Assembly (NCBI RefSeq): GCF_050947875.1
Contig: NC_134568.1
Coordinates: 255,840,055 to 255,904,054, forward strand
Origin: Dermacentor variabilis
Taxonomy: Eukaryota > Arthropoda > Arachnida > Ixodida > Ixodidae
DNA length: 64,000 nt
Direction of reading: 5' to 3'
Shown: positions 55,001 to 64,000 of the stretch, piece by piece
Layout of the letters: every line of letters begins with the position of its first letter
How positions within the stretch are numbered: the stretch's first letter is position 1
Notes under the pieces: model-generated
Told to the model about the DNA's origin: nothing
What the model saw: the letters and a program-made list of their open reading frames with translations, nothing else
The model's database searches: none
Made by a program: the position numbers and the translations under genes

Positions 55001-56687
55001 CGGTCGCTTTGCTGGACAAGCTTAATTCAGACTGCAAGGTATGCTGCCATTACTAGCCAAAACTTTTATTCATGGGTGCAAACCTAATCCATCCAACCTA
55101 GTAGTCACGCAATGTAACCTGCAGCGAACAGTTTGAATGCTTGTCAAAGTATAACATCACAGCTCCTATCGTAGCAGAACGCTTCCCACGCTGTTAGGAT
55201 CGTCGCGTATGTTTCATGGCTCCTAAACCGCAGCTTAGAAATAGAGGATAATACTGCAATAAGGTCACATTAGTGATTGGAACATTCAGAAATACACAAT
55301 TGATCTCCGAGGCTGATTGTAGGCTCAAATATGCGCGCACACATCGCGCTGCGTGTTCCGTCCACCTCAACGCCAGCAGAAATTCCGGCCATGACGCCTT
55401 AAACCTCTTCAGCACGTCTCACAGAACCGTTTACCACGTAGAAGGCGCACGTCATACTAAGCAGACCGCACGACCGCGAAAACAAACGCCAGAACCTACC
55501 GCCGAGCGTGTATCTGCCATGCAAAAGACCGCTTTCACCCAAGCCAGTATGGCGCTGCTCATAGGCGGCGCCACTGCGTTCACAATATGGCGGCGCCTAC
55601 GAAAAAACGGTCTATATATATATGCCTTTCACAGATTACGAAAAGGCATTTGATTCAGGTGAGATACCAGCAGTCATAGAGGCATTACGTAAGAAAGGAG
55701 TACAGGACGCTTACGTAAATATCTTGGAAAGTATCTACAGAGATTCCACAGTTACCTTAATTTTCCACGTAGGAAGATACGTATAAAGAAAGGGGTCAGA
55801 CAAGGAGACACAAGCTCTCCAATGCTATTCACTGCGTGCTTGGAAGAAATATTCAAACTAATAGACTGGGAAGGCTTAGTAGTAAGGATCAACGGCGAAT
55901 ATCTCAGCAAACTTCGGTTTGCAGATGACACTGTCCTGTTCAGCAACACTGTGGACGAGTTACAACAAATGATTTAGGACCCGTACAGAGAGAGTATAAG
56001 AGTGAGGTTGAAGATTAATATGCAGAAGACAAAGATAATGATGAATAGCGGGGGCAAGGGAACAAGAGTTCAGGTTCGCCAGTCAGCCTCTAGAGTCTGT
56101 GAAGGAGTACGTTTACCTAATTGCTCACAAGGGACCATGATCATGAGAAGGAAATTTACAGAAGAATAAAAATGTGTTGGAGCGCATTCGGCAGCCATTG
56201 TCAGATCCTGACTGGAAGCTTACCATTATCACCAAAAAGGAGTACAATCAATGTATTCTACTGGTGTTGACATATGGGACAACAATTTGGACACTGACAA
56301 AGAATCTCGAGAATAAGTCAAGGACCGCACAAAGAGCGATGGAACGAAGAATGATAGACGTAACGTTAAGAGACAGGAAGTGACCGGTGTGGATCAGAGA
56401 GCAAACGGGCATAGCCGATATTCTAATTGACATTAGGAAAAGGAAATAGAGCTGGGCAGGTCATGTAACGCGCAGCTTAGATAACCGGCGGACCGTTAGG
56501 GTTACGGAATGGATGCCAAGAGAAGGGAAGTGCAGTCGAGGACGGCAGAAGACTAGGTGGGGTGATGAAATTAAGAAATTCGTAGGCGTTATTTGAAATC
56601 GGTTGCGTAGGATAGGGGTAATTGGAGATCGCAGGGAGAGGCCTTCGTCCTGCAGTAGACAGGACGAAAGCCAGGACTGTGCGTGTC
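52030..56687 (+). mobile_element. RTE-type LINE (plus copy), nearly full length, split by a DNA transposon
   Basis: The parts are 52030-54059 and 55613-56687. The 5' UTR shares TGACACTGGCAAAAG with the minus copy. The endonuclease part (52320-52830) includes TLAAFNTRTL, WDIIGLSEIR (Glu) and VVMDDFNAKVGEKQ (the usual GDFN reads DDFN). The linker (53062-53376) has ERERVKLAKKKQAKVDA; the RT starts with AGEDGI and MRNYRPISLLPVLYKIFAQI (53865). After the insertion, MPFTDYEKAFDS-like, KLRFADDTVLFSNT (FADD) and a damaged C-terminus follow. It ends at a G25 run (56688-56712). Many stops and shifts. Confidence 0.85.
54060..55612. mobile_element. 1.55-kb DNA transposon inserted in the RTE LINE
   Basis: In the minus RTE copy the sequence AGCGTCTATATATGCC is continuous (39240 region); here it is opened between AGCGTCTA and TATATATATGCC. 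The insert ends are TAGACCGTTTC (54058) and, inverted, TAGACCGTTTT (55614), i.e. an 8-10-bp terminal inverted repeat next to TA. A TA target duplication is likely but the target is itself TA-rich. No transposase recognised; open frames inside (e.g. 55273-55612) lack any family motif. Probably non-autonomous. Confidence 0.7.
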
Positions 56688-56712
56688 GGGGGGGGGGGGG
56701 GGGGGGGGGGGG
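56688..56712. repeat. G25 homopolymer
   Basis: A run of 25 G immediately after the RTE LINE 3' end. It could be assembly noise. Confidence 0.9.
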
Positions 56713-57605
56713 CTGGTCGGGCCCTAGCTCCCACCGGATAAATGAAAACTTTCCGCCTATGGTCATCGACATCCGGTATCAACGTGGTCATTCAAACTAC
56801 AGACTCGACAAGCGACCTCTGCATATTCCTTGAATTATCGACGTCACTCCTGCTCTCACTGCTCTCACTGCTCACTGAAAGGTATGCCAACGTTGTCGCT
56901 GGAAGCGACCTGTGAGCTCGCTGTGGGCAACGCCTTAACGTTTTCGGCGCGGCCGCCGGAGCAAGACGAGATGTTCTCCAACTCTAAGCATGGCCCAGGC
57001 CCTCCTAACCCGGCAACCTTCACGGCGCAGCGCGCGCGCGGACAGACGATTCGAGAAGGCTCGAGCTCTTTGAGAGACAAGGGGGGTAGGTCTGCAAGCA
57101 ACTTGGCGCCGCGATGCGGCGCGTCCTCACTTTCTCGGCGCCCCGCCCGTTGATAGAATTTTGTGGCCATGTTACATAAGAGCGTGCTCGGCGTGCTGCA
57201 TGTTGTTATTTGCCTTTTAGGTCAGGCTTTGGGCTATTTGAATTGTTAGCTTGTTGAGGAAATGTTCGTGTTGCCTAGCGTTTTCTCTCACTTTGACAAA
57301 GGGCGGTAGGAATGTCTACCAAGAGTTCATATGTTTTTCAGTTTCTTTTTTTCATTTCATTTAGTATCTGAAGAACCATGCGGTCATTCTTTTTAGCCTA
57401 ATCACTCGAATTTGGAAGCAAAACTGATTTTTACACATGTTGCCTCTCCGCCTGTGTATATCTCTTGCCAAGGAGCATGTGCAGGGGAGGGGACACGAAT
57501 GAAAAAAGAGAGGGTGCGAATTGGGCGCACCCCCGCCCCCGGCAGATTGAAAACTCGGCGCCTATGAATATTATATTAATGAGAAGCTGATTAATTAAGA
57601 CTTAA
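56713..57605. other. Unassigned stretch
   Basis: 56830-57160 is GC-rich with open frames on both strands (107 and 101 codons) that overlap and show no known domain. The remainder is A/T-rich. Possibly an unrecognised repeat. Confidence 0.4.
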
Positions 57606-57935
57606 TTATGTAATTAGACGCAATGAACGACAATCTTATGGGCATCATTAAGGAGTGCGAAATAGAAGTCGGTGGTAACTCCATTAGACAGGATGCCAGT
57701 AAGGTATCGCAGGAGACGAAAGATCTGATCAAGAAGCGCCGATGTATGAAAGCCTCTAACCTTACAGCTAGAATAGAACTGGCAGAACTTTCCAAGTTAA
57801 TCAACAAGCGTAAGACAGTTGACAAAAGAAAGTATAATACGGATAGAATTGAACATGCTCTCAGGAACGGAGGAAGCCTAAATGCAGTGAAGAAGAAACT
57901 AGGAATAGGCAAGAATCAGATGTATGCGTTGTTAA
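57606..57935 (+). pseudogene. RTE-type LINE internal fragment
   Basis: The 100-codon stretch with EVGGNSIRQDASKVSQETKD, LIKKRRCMKASNLTARIELA and SLNAVKKKLGIGKNQMYALL is the linker between endonuclease and RT seen at 53250-53515 in the plus RTE copy (KMGGKAPRQPVGKLYQVARD, KLVRRKLGIGQTKMYAL). Both sides are cut off. It stops at the position equivalent to where the solo LTR split the minus copy (after YAL). Confidence 0.8.
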
Positions 57936-58217
57936 GAACGGCCAGCTGCAGTGCAAGTTTGCCAGCCATTTACGCCAGCGGTGGCAACCTCATCTTGGAA
58001 CGCCACCGCCAACCTCTAGCCACGGCGTGACTAAGTCGACTTTGTGTCGGGAACAATGCGCGCATCCTGCACTCTCCGTCGCTTCAGCTAGGATACGTTT
58101 GACGAAGCAGTCTTTGTGCTGAAACCGCCACCGTTACGCTCTAGCCTCGTCGCCGTTGTGACTGAAGGAGTTCGACGAAGCAGGCTTTGTGCACAACACG
58201 ACAACGCGGACCTGATC
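57936..58217. other. Sequence between RTE fragment and LTR
   Basis: No feature identified. A phrase ACGAAGCAG(G/T)CTTTGTGC occurs twice (58103-58120, 58174-58191) in similar contexts (CCGCCACCGTTACGCTCTAG and variants), so this is a small tandem-like repeat, maybe the end of an LTR-element internal region. Confidence 0.4.
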
Positions 58218-58709
58218 TGTTACGGGTGGGGGAGTTGCCGCGGAAAGCCGACGAAGGCTCCTTCCTACGCGCCGACCAAGACGCAAGACAATGTGCTACC
58301 CGGCTCCGAGTTCTACGAAATTCGTGTGGTGTCGGTTTCGGACCGTGAACATGTGTGTGTGTGTGTGCGTGTCTGTGAGCCCTCATCCTCCTCCAAGTCG
58401 AGAGCCCGCCTCCTCCAAAAGGGCGGGTCATCTACAATGACGTCGAACTATGACGTCGAGCGGAGTGCATATAAGCAGCGATTGTCGGCTGCTAGTGTGT
58501 GCTCGTTGTCGTGCTCGAAATGTACTCGTGAGCTGTGTGCTCGTAAGCTGTTTGCTGTATGCTCGTCTTGCGGGCTCCATTTGGGGGTCACGCTAGACTG
58601 TCAATGTATCTCATGTTCAACTGTAAATAACATGTAAATAAATCCTGCTCTCCTAAGTCCCGCCGAAGAGTCAAGCTCCTTCCTACAGCTACGACTGCCA
58701 AATCTTACA
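58218..58709 (+). repeat. LTR of an LTR retrotransposon running into the gap
   Basis: It begins TGTTACGGGTGGGGGAG and ends AAATCTTACA (TG...CA), with a TATA-like GCATATAAGCAGC at ~58467, a (GT)n tract, and AATAAATCC (58637 region) as the polyadenylation signal. It is followed by CTGAATGGCAGCGGTGAGAT, a possible primer-binding site, which is repeated in variant form at 58770 (AATGGTGGCAGCGG), so the LTR could instead end at 58767 (CTCTAACA). The internal region would lie beyond 58860, where the sequence is undetermined. Plus orientation is inferred from the signals. Confidence 0.65.
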
Positions 58710-58860
58710 TCTGAATGGCAGCGGTGAGATCGGCCTACAGCTCGTAGATCGTCCGACAACTCTAACAAATGGTGGCAGCGGCGAGATCGTCCGACGAATC
58801 TTACAGCGTTAAGAGGCAAAGCCGGCAATATCATTACTAATATGGATGAGATAGTTCAAG

Positions 58861-59060
58861 NNNNNNNNNNNNNNNNNNNNNNNNNNNNNNNNNNNNNNNN
58901 NNNNNNNNNNNNNNNNNNNNNNNNNNNNNNNNNNNNNNNNNNNNNNNNNNNNNNNNNNNNNNNNNNNNNNNNNNNNNNNNNNNNNNNNNNNNNNNNNNNN
59001 NNNNNNNNNNNNNNNNNNNNNNNNNNNNNNNNNNNNNNNNNNNNNNNNNNNNNNNNNNNN
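58861..59060. other. Assembly gap (200 N)
   Basis: Exactly 200 undetermined bases. The left side is LTR-element sequence; the right side is CG-rich DNA that does not continue it recognisably, so the two sides need not be adjacent in the genome. Confidence 1.
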
Positions 59061-61407
59061 ATGCTGTGGAACCAACACACGCGGCACACAACGACCATTC
59101 CCAAAGAACGGAGGGGCTCGCGCGGGCGACAACACGGACGAGGCAGCCTTGTTGTTGCGACCAAGCGATTAGATCAGCTTCGACCACAGGACAGGGCACG
59201 GCTCGGCGATAACGCGTGTTTCGCACGACACGACCGAACCCGCGGCCAGTTTCGGCGAAAACGCGTGACAACGGCGCCACGAATGTGCGCATACTCTGAG
59301 CACCCTGGTGGGGGGGTACCCTGTCTTCCCAAGGGTGCCTTATACCAGGCGACCACAAAGTGCGCACTGCCGCTGAGAAATTGCACACGCTCGTATTACA
59401 CGCAAGCGACAATCTCACCGGGGTCACCGAAGTACAATGAGGAAAGACGACGAAGGCGAATTCACACAGCGGCTTGGAATCAAGTAGCGCGAGATAAATC
59501 GCTGACAATGGCTACAAGGGAAGACGGTTCGTCCAGCATTTCTCAGTGGGGGAAGAAAACGCTTCTGGCCCGCGTTTCGGAACCGGGCCGGCCGCTCTAT
59601 GCTGCCAGTAACAGTTTGCGCAGCTCTTGCCTTTTGTTCTGCAGAAGCGAAGATAGGTCGCGCGTTACGCGAAGCGCCCGTCCAATCAAGTCGAACGACG
59701 AGCAAAGTGAGGATCAGCGGCAGGTGCCGTGCGACCTACTTAGGATCCGACGAACAGCCCGGCATCGTACACTATCTACGGCGTCGTAACTTGGTGCCTC
59801 CCCTTCCAAGCCTCGCTGGGATCAGTGGCCCACGCTCCTCGTATACATGTAGTTTAGGGAGCCGAAGCTCGCCGCGTGCACTTGCAGAACGCAAAAGGAT
59901 TGCGCCGCCTGTTAGACAAAGGCCGCCGCAGGTGCCTCCTCAAGTCAGGGGTCACGTGGCCGAGGCGCCGGGCCCTGGTTGGTATAGAAGGTGGGAGTCA
60001 CTTTCGAAACGCTCATTTTTTCAGCGCCTTAGCCACGGCGTCACGCACTTCACAGAGAGACGGCGCTGCTCCCAGGGAAGAAATAGGGTCCTTTCGTGCC
60101 GCATATCGTGCACGCGAGAGCGAGCGTCGATTTATTGCGGGCTGCCACACAGCGGCGTCGAGACGTAAATCTCGGACGTGCACGACGACCGCACGAGGCG
60201 GGCGACGGTGCGTGACGATCGCGCGTTTGTCGCCCAAAAATCGAACAGTGTGTTGAACAGCCGGGGGGAGGGGGGGGGGGCTGCTGCTCCCGCGTATACG
60301 CTACGAGCAGTTTTCACCGAACGGTCGCGTGGCACGAAGCGCTATTATTCTCGAGTCGCCTGTACTACCCGCGACGCTTATCCAGCGGACTGCACTGTTA
60401 CATATATCAAAAGTACCGAACAATGTGCTACAATTGAGTTGCTACGCGGAGAGCAAGGCATTTCCTCAGATTTTGTGGGCAAGGCAGTAATGTTAGTACA
60501 TTGAGTTTACCCCAAGGAATAAAAGAATAAACAAGACAAGCCAGGATAAAAGAATTACAGAAACATGACCATTCAGATAGCTAGGACGAGAAGGCTACCC
60601 GCTGAGTGAATGCAGCAAGGAGAGTATACGAGGATACCAATGTCGAATTCGTGCGCGAACATTCCATGGCATCAAGTGTCACCGCGCGCCGAAAGGGTAA
60701 ATGCACGCACTTTCAGCTTTTTTCGAGCCAGACAAGCTCGCTGCTCAATGTCTGCACATTTATGCTTTGAGGTATACGTCAGCCCTAAATTTGGGACTCG
60801 CTTCGCGTCATCCCATTGAATAAGCTCCGCCGCGCCGAGGGCGCCCTGTGCGCGTCCACCCTAAATGCAAACCCCTGCACGCCTTGAGCCGTAGAATCCA
60901 GCGCATCTACGCCCGACAAACACGGCCACTGCTGCACTTCCTTGCACCCTTTCCACCGCAGAGCCGCAGGCGTACACGCGACACAAGACACGCACGGTCC
61001 TCTTACCATGCTTCCCATTTGGCTTGACGCAAGAGAGCGGCACCGAGCCGCCGCCTGCGCGCTTTCAGAGTTCCTTGTATAACATGTAAATAGTCAGGTA
61101 ATCTTCCTCTATACCCTATATCCTTTATCGACTTAATCACTGGCCACCGTTCAGGTGTCAACATGACGCGGCCCTTTAAAGAGCTTTAAACTTTGGTTTC
61201 GGAGAGAAATAAATGGTACAGCTGTATATTGCACGTATGCACTATACCGAACAATCGGCTGAAAGGACAACATTGTCCGATCTGCACCCATATATAGTCT
61301 GGGAGAGAGATCCAGTTACACACAAGGGACAAGCACGATGTGCGACAGCCGATATAAGAACGTCGCTCTAAGCACGGAAGTAGGCGTTTATAGAGGCGTT
61401 CGTTTAG

Positions 61408-61410
<3 letters not shown>
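59061..61410. other. CG-rich stretch without recognised gene
   Basis: 59061-61050 is rich in CG dinucleotides and in overlapping open frames on both strands (up to about 190 codons at 59599-60168), which is expected from high GC alone. I found no domain, splice pattern or repeat partner in the window. 61050-61410 is more A/T-rich. This could be a CpG-rich promoter region of an unseen gene or unclassified repeat. Confidence 0.4.

Positions 61411-61497
<87 letters not shown>
61411..61497. repeat. (AT)n microsatellite
   Basis: About 43 AT repeats. The Tyr-Ile-repeat frames across it are artefacts. Confidence 0.95.
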
Positions 61498-61499
<2 letters not shown>

Positions 61500-62299
61500 A
61501 AACGGGCCGCGAATCTCTCCGCAAAGTTATGCAACAGCCCGCAAACCGCCAGCACGCTGCTGCACCTGGAACTCGCTGCTACAGCATCGCCCACAGCGAG
61601 AAGCCACGCGCCGCATACTTATGCCGACGGGCTCACACGTGCAAGGCGGTGGTCATGAGCGAAGGAAACCCTCATGGAAAAAAAAAAAAAAAAAAACGGC
61701 GGTCAGACGCTTGTCCTCAGGCATGAGAGGTTCCGGACGATATCTCTTACCGCTACGTGCCGCATCCAAACACACAGACGGGCACTCACACAAAACCCTT
61801 CCTGGTGGGAAGGGTTTTTGACGCTTTGTCAGGCACTATAGTTTGCCTTTTCGTCAAGTGACTTGACAGCTATGTATTTGTTGTCTAAACATGTATTCTA
61901 TTGTATATGGCGCTGGCGTCGAACAGATAAGAGGAAAAACGAGGTCAATGTGCTCAGGACAAAATGGTGAATGACTGTGCGATACAAACGTCCATGTTCG
62001 AGGTGATCATCCCATGTGGTAGCATTTGCGTGTCAGAACTGGAATGAGCGCAGAGAACACGGCGGTTTATCCTGAACGCTGTGTTGCCTGAGCGTCTTAC
62101 CTTGCCAAGTTTACTTGTTTTTTTTTTTTTTTTCTGTTCGACGCCCACGCTATATACAACATACGCACTCACCGGCGTCTTTAAATGCGGCACGTAACAA
62201 ACATTTTGCGGCCATATGAGCATCGGCGCCAACGCTAACATATCACAAAAAACACAAAAGCATTACAAATCATCCATCCCAATGATTGTAATACGGTAA
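61498..62299. other. Unassigned stretch
   Basis: No gene recognised. Contains A18 (about 61679-61696) and T18 (about 62117-62134) runs and a short inverted pair around the phrase AAACCCTTCCTGG/TGGGAAGGGTTT (61794-61819). Confidence 0.45.
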
Positions 62300-63285
62300 C
62301 AGACCCCTTACGTAAATACCCTGGAAAATATCTACAGAGATTCCGCAGCCACCTTAATTCTACACAAGAAAAGTAGGAATATACCTATAAAGAAAGGGGT
62401 CAGACAAGGAGACACAATCTCTCCAATGCTATTCACTCCGTGCTTGGAAGTATTCAAGCTATTAAACTGGGAAGGTGTAGAAGTAAGAATCGACTGCGAA
62501 TACCTCAGCCACCTTAGGTTTGCCGATGACATTGTTCTATTCAGCAACACTGCAGACGAGTTACAACAAATGATTGAGGACCTTAACAGGGAGAGTGTAA
62601 GAGTGGGGTTGAAGATGAATATGCAGAAGACAAAGATAATGATGAATAACCGGGCAAGGCAACAAGAGTTCAGGATCGCAAGTCAGCCTCTAGCGTGTGT
62701 GAAGGAGTACGTTTACCTAGGTCAAGTAATCACGGGGAACCCTGACTACGAGAAGGAAATTCACAGAATAAAAATGGGTTGGATCGCATACGGCAGACAT
62801 CGTGAGCTCCTGACTGAGAGCTTACCGTTATCACTGAAAAGGAAAGTATACAATCAGTGCATTTTACCGGTGCTGACATACGGCGCAGAGACTTGGAGGC
62901 TGACAAAGAAGCTTGAGAACAAGTTAAGGACTGCGCAAAGAGCGATGGAACGAAGAATGCTAGGCACAACTTTAAGAAACACAAAGAGAGCGGTTTGGAT
63001 CAGAGAGCAAACGGGTATAGACGATATTCTAATTGACATTAAAAGAAAAAATGGCGCTGGGCAGGTCACGTAATGGGCAGATTAGATAACCGTTGGACCA
63101 TTAGGGTGACACAATGGCTACCAAGAGAAGGGAAGCGCAGTAGAGGACGGCAGAAGACTAGGTGGTTCGACGAAATCAGGAAATTTGCGGGTGCTAGTTG
63201 GAATCGGTTGGCGCAGGGCAGGGGTAACTGGAGATCACAGGGAGAGTCCTTCGTCCTGCAGTGGACATAATATAGGCTGATGATG
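62300..63285 (+). mobile_element. RTE-type LINE, 5'-truncated 3' end
   Basis: The fragment starts within the RT and keeps a 215-codon open frame (62426-63073) with LRFADDIVLFSNTADELQQM (FADD active site), QKTKIMMNNRA, VKEYVYLGQVI, IKMGWIAYGRH, VYNQCILPVLTYGAETW and AQRAMERRMLG. After a frame change (RKNGAGQVT; likely RKxxWAGHV originally) the C-terminus continues: NRWTIRVTQWLPREGKRSRG, RQKTRWFDEIRKFAGASWN to VLQWT-stop (63270). The 3' tail is (TGA)n: GGCTGATGATGATGAATA. This is the best-kept RTE 3' end here. Confidence 0.85.
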
Positions 63286-64000
63286 ATGAATAGCCCTAAC
63301 TGCGCACACTGCACATAACAACAAACATTTAAAAAAAAGTGGCACAAGCTACAGCCAACTTGGCTAGAGATACGTCGCAAGAGCTGCCCGATCGGTGAGC
63401 GCCTGCGCGTTCGGAATAAATAAGCAGTCATCTCTGCACGCTACCGAAATCTAGTGGGGATGTTTTCGTGAGATGGTGAGCAACAAATAACTATAAATAC
63501 GCCATCGCCTAAGCGCAAGAAGTTGGCAGAAATAGCGTTGTAATAACTTAGTGTTACTACACATTGCCAAAAATGACACCCCTGCAAACGCAACAAAGAT
63601 GCTTGTGTACATTCCCACCACATCACTCCCCCCCCCCCCCCCGCCCCCAAAAGAAAGAAAAAAAAAAGAAATACGCTTAAACTAAGGGTGTGTGAAAGAC
63701 ATTCTGCATGTCATTCTATGCCCGTGTGCGAGCAGATCATTTCACAGTGAATCTGCCAAGTTCGCCTGCGTTAATTTAAGCCTGATCGCCCTGAAAAAGG
63801 TGAAAGCCGCATCACCGAACACCGCAGCCAACGCAAATGCCATACAGAAAATTACGCCATGCAGCGCACGAGGGAGGAGGAGATGACTTTCCGTAAGCGG
63901 GTTTTCTTTTTTTTTTTTTTCCCCGTTTTTTCTCGGACGACAGGGATTCCTTACTTGTTCAGTTATGCAGACAATGGGGCACGTAAGCATGTGTCGTCAT
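63286..64000. other. Unassigned right end of the window
   Basis: No gene recognised. It contains a C run with a single G (63627-63645), A runs (63650-63668) and a T15 run (63907-63921). Confidence 0.45.

Noticed and set aside
55273..55653. 126-codon open frame on the plus strand
   Set aside because: It crosses the boundary of the DNA transposon into the RTE LINE and has no family motif.
58809..59789. Long frames spanning the gap (up to 315 codons)
   Set aside because: They are open only because undetermined bases contain no stops; real sequence on either side shows no domain.
59599..60168. 189-codon Arg-rich frame
   Set aside because: Open frames exist in all directions in this CG-rich stretch; composition is Arg/Ala/Ser-biased and no domain or splice pattern was found.

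Overview
The window looks like a piece of a hard-tick (Ixodida) nuclear chromosome. This is inferred from the mix of repeats: a tRNA-headed SINE of the tick Ruka type, RNase-H-bearing I-group LINEs with CCHC ORF1 proteins, RTE-type LINEs, Penelope-like elements with a GIY-YIG domain, Tigger and piggyBac relatives, a THAP-domain transposon and long (TA)n tracts. The host genes are animal genes with GT-AG introns. No bacterial, organellar or CRISPR sequence is visible.

Only two host genes could be read, both on the minus strand. From 1 to about 7.2 kb lies the 5' end of a CMIP (c-Maf-inducing protein) orthologue: coding exon 1 at 6545-6985 and exon 2 at 1000-1179, separated by a 5.4-kb intron; the rest of the gene lies beyond base 1. 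From 11.4 to 32.4 kb lies a complete PDCD5 orthologue: five coding exons totalling 384 nt (127 codons plus stop) spread over 21 kb, so that about 98% of the gene is intron. The splice phases join without a break and the assembled protein aligns along its length with the family.

Almost everything else is transposon-derived. The CMIP intron holds two head-to-head Penelope-like copies, one split by a 1.36-kb transposon with ~124-bp terminal inverted repeats, the other split by a LINE tail. PDCD5 intron 4 holds a dead Tigger element plus a detached Tigger fragment; intron 3 holds a complete but dead Ty3/gypsy element with unusually short 145-bp LTRs (17310-22470); intron 2 holds a decayed I-type LINE (27.6-30.2 kb). 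Upstream of PDCD5 (33-64 kb) is a repeat-rich block: a THAP-domain transposon (two copies), a Ruka-like SINE, a piggyBac relative inside a (TA)n tract, a minus-strand RTE LINE (38.4-44.0 kb) into which both a solo LTR and an I-type LINE have inserted, a nearly full-length but dead I-type LINE (45.1-50.7 kb), a plus-strand RTE LINE split by another DNA transposon (52-56.7 kb), an LTR next to an assembly gap (58861-59060), and a further RTE 3' end (62.3-63.3 kb).

The least expected signal is a set of long hairpins. Three insertions (4664-4781, 27120-27271, 47746-47908) each carry their own 10-12-bp target-site duplication, share an identical 14-nt motif, and consist otherwise of a near-perfect palindrome whose arm sequence differs in every copy. 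Comparison with the Penelope-like copy ending near 4207 suggests these are extreme 5'-truncated 3' ends of different Penelope-like families, each joined to an inverted copy of itself. Four smaller perfect hairpins (25474, 34491, 42201, 50445) show that templated inverted duplication recurs in this DNA. I saw no convincing evidence of a new gene system; the hairpins are the observation most worth following.
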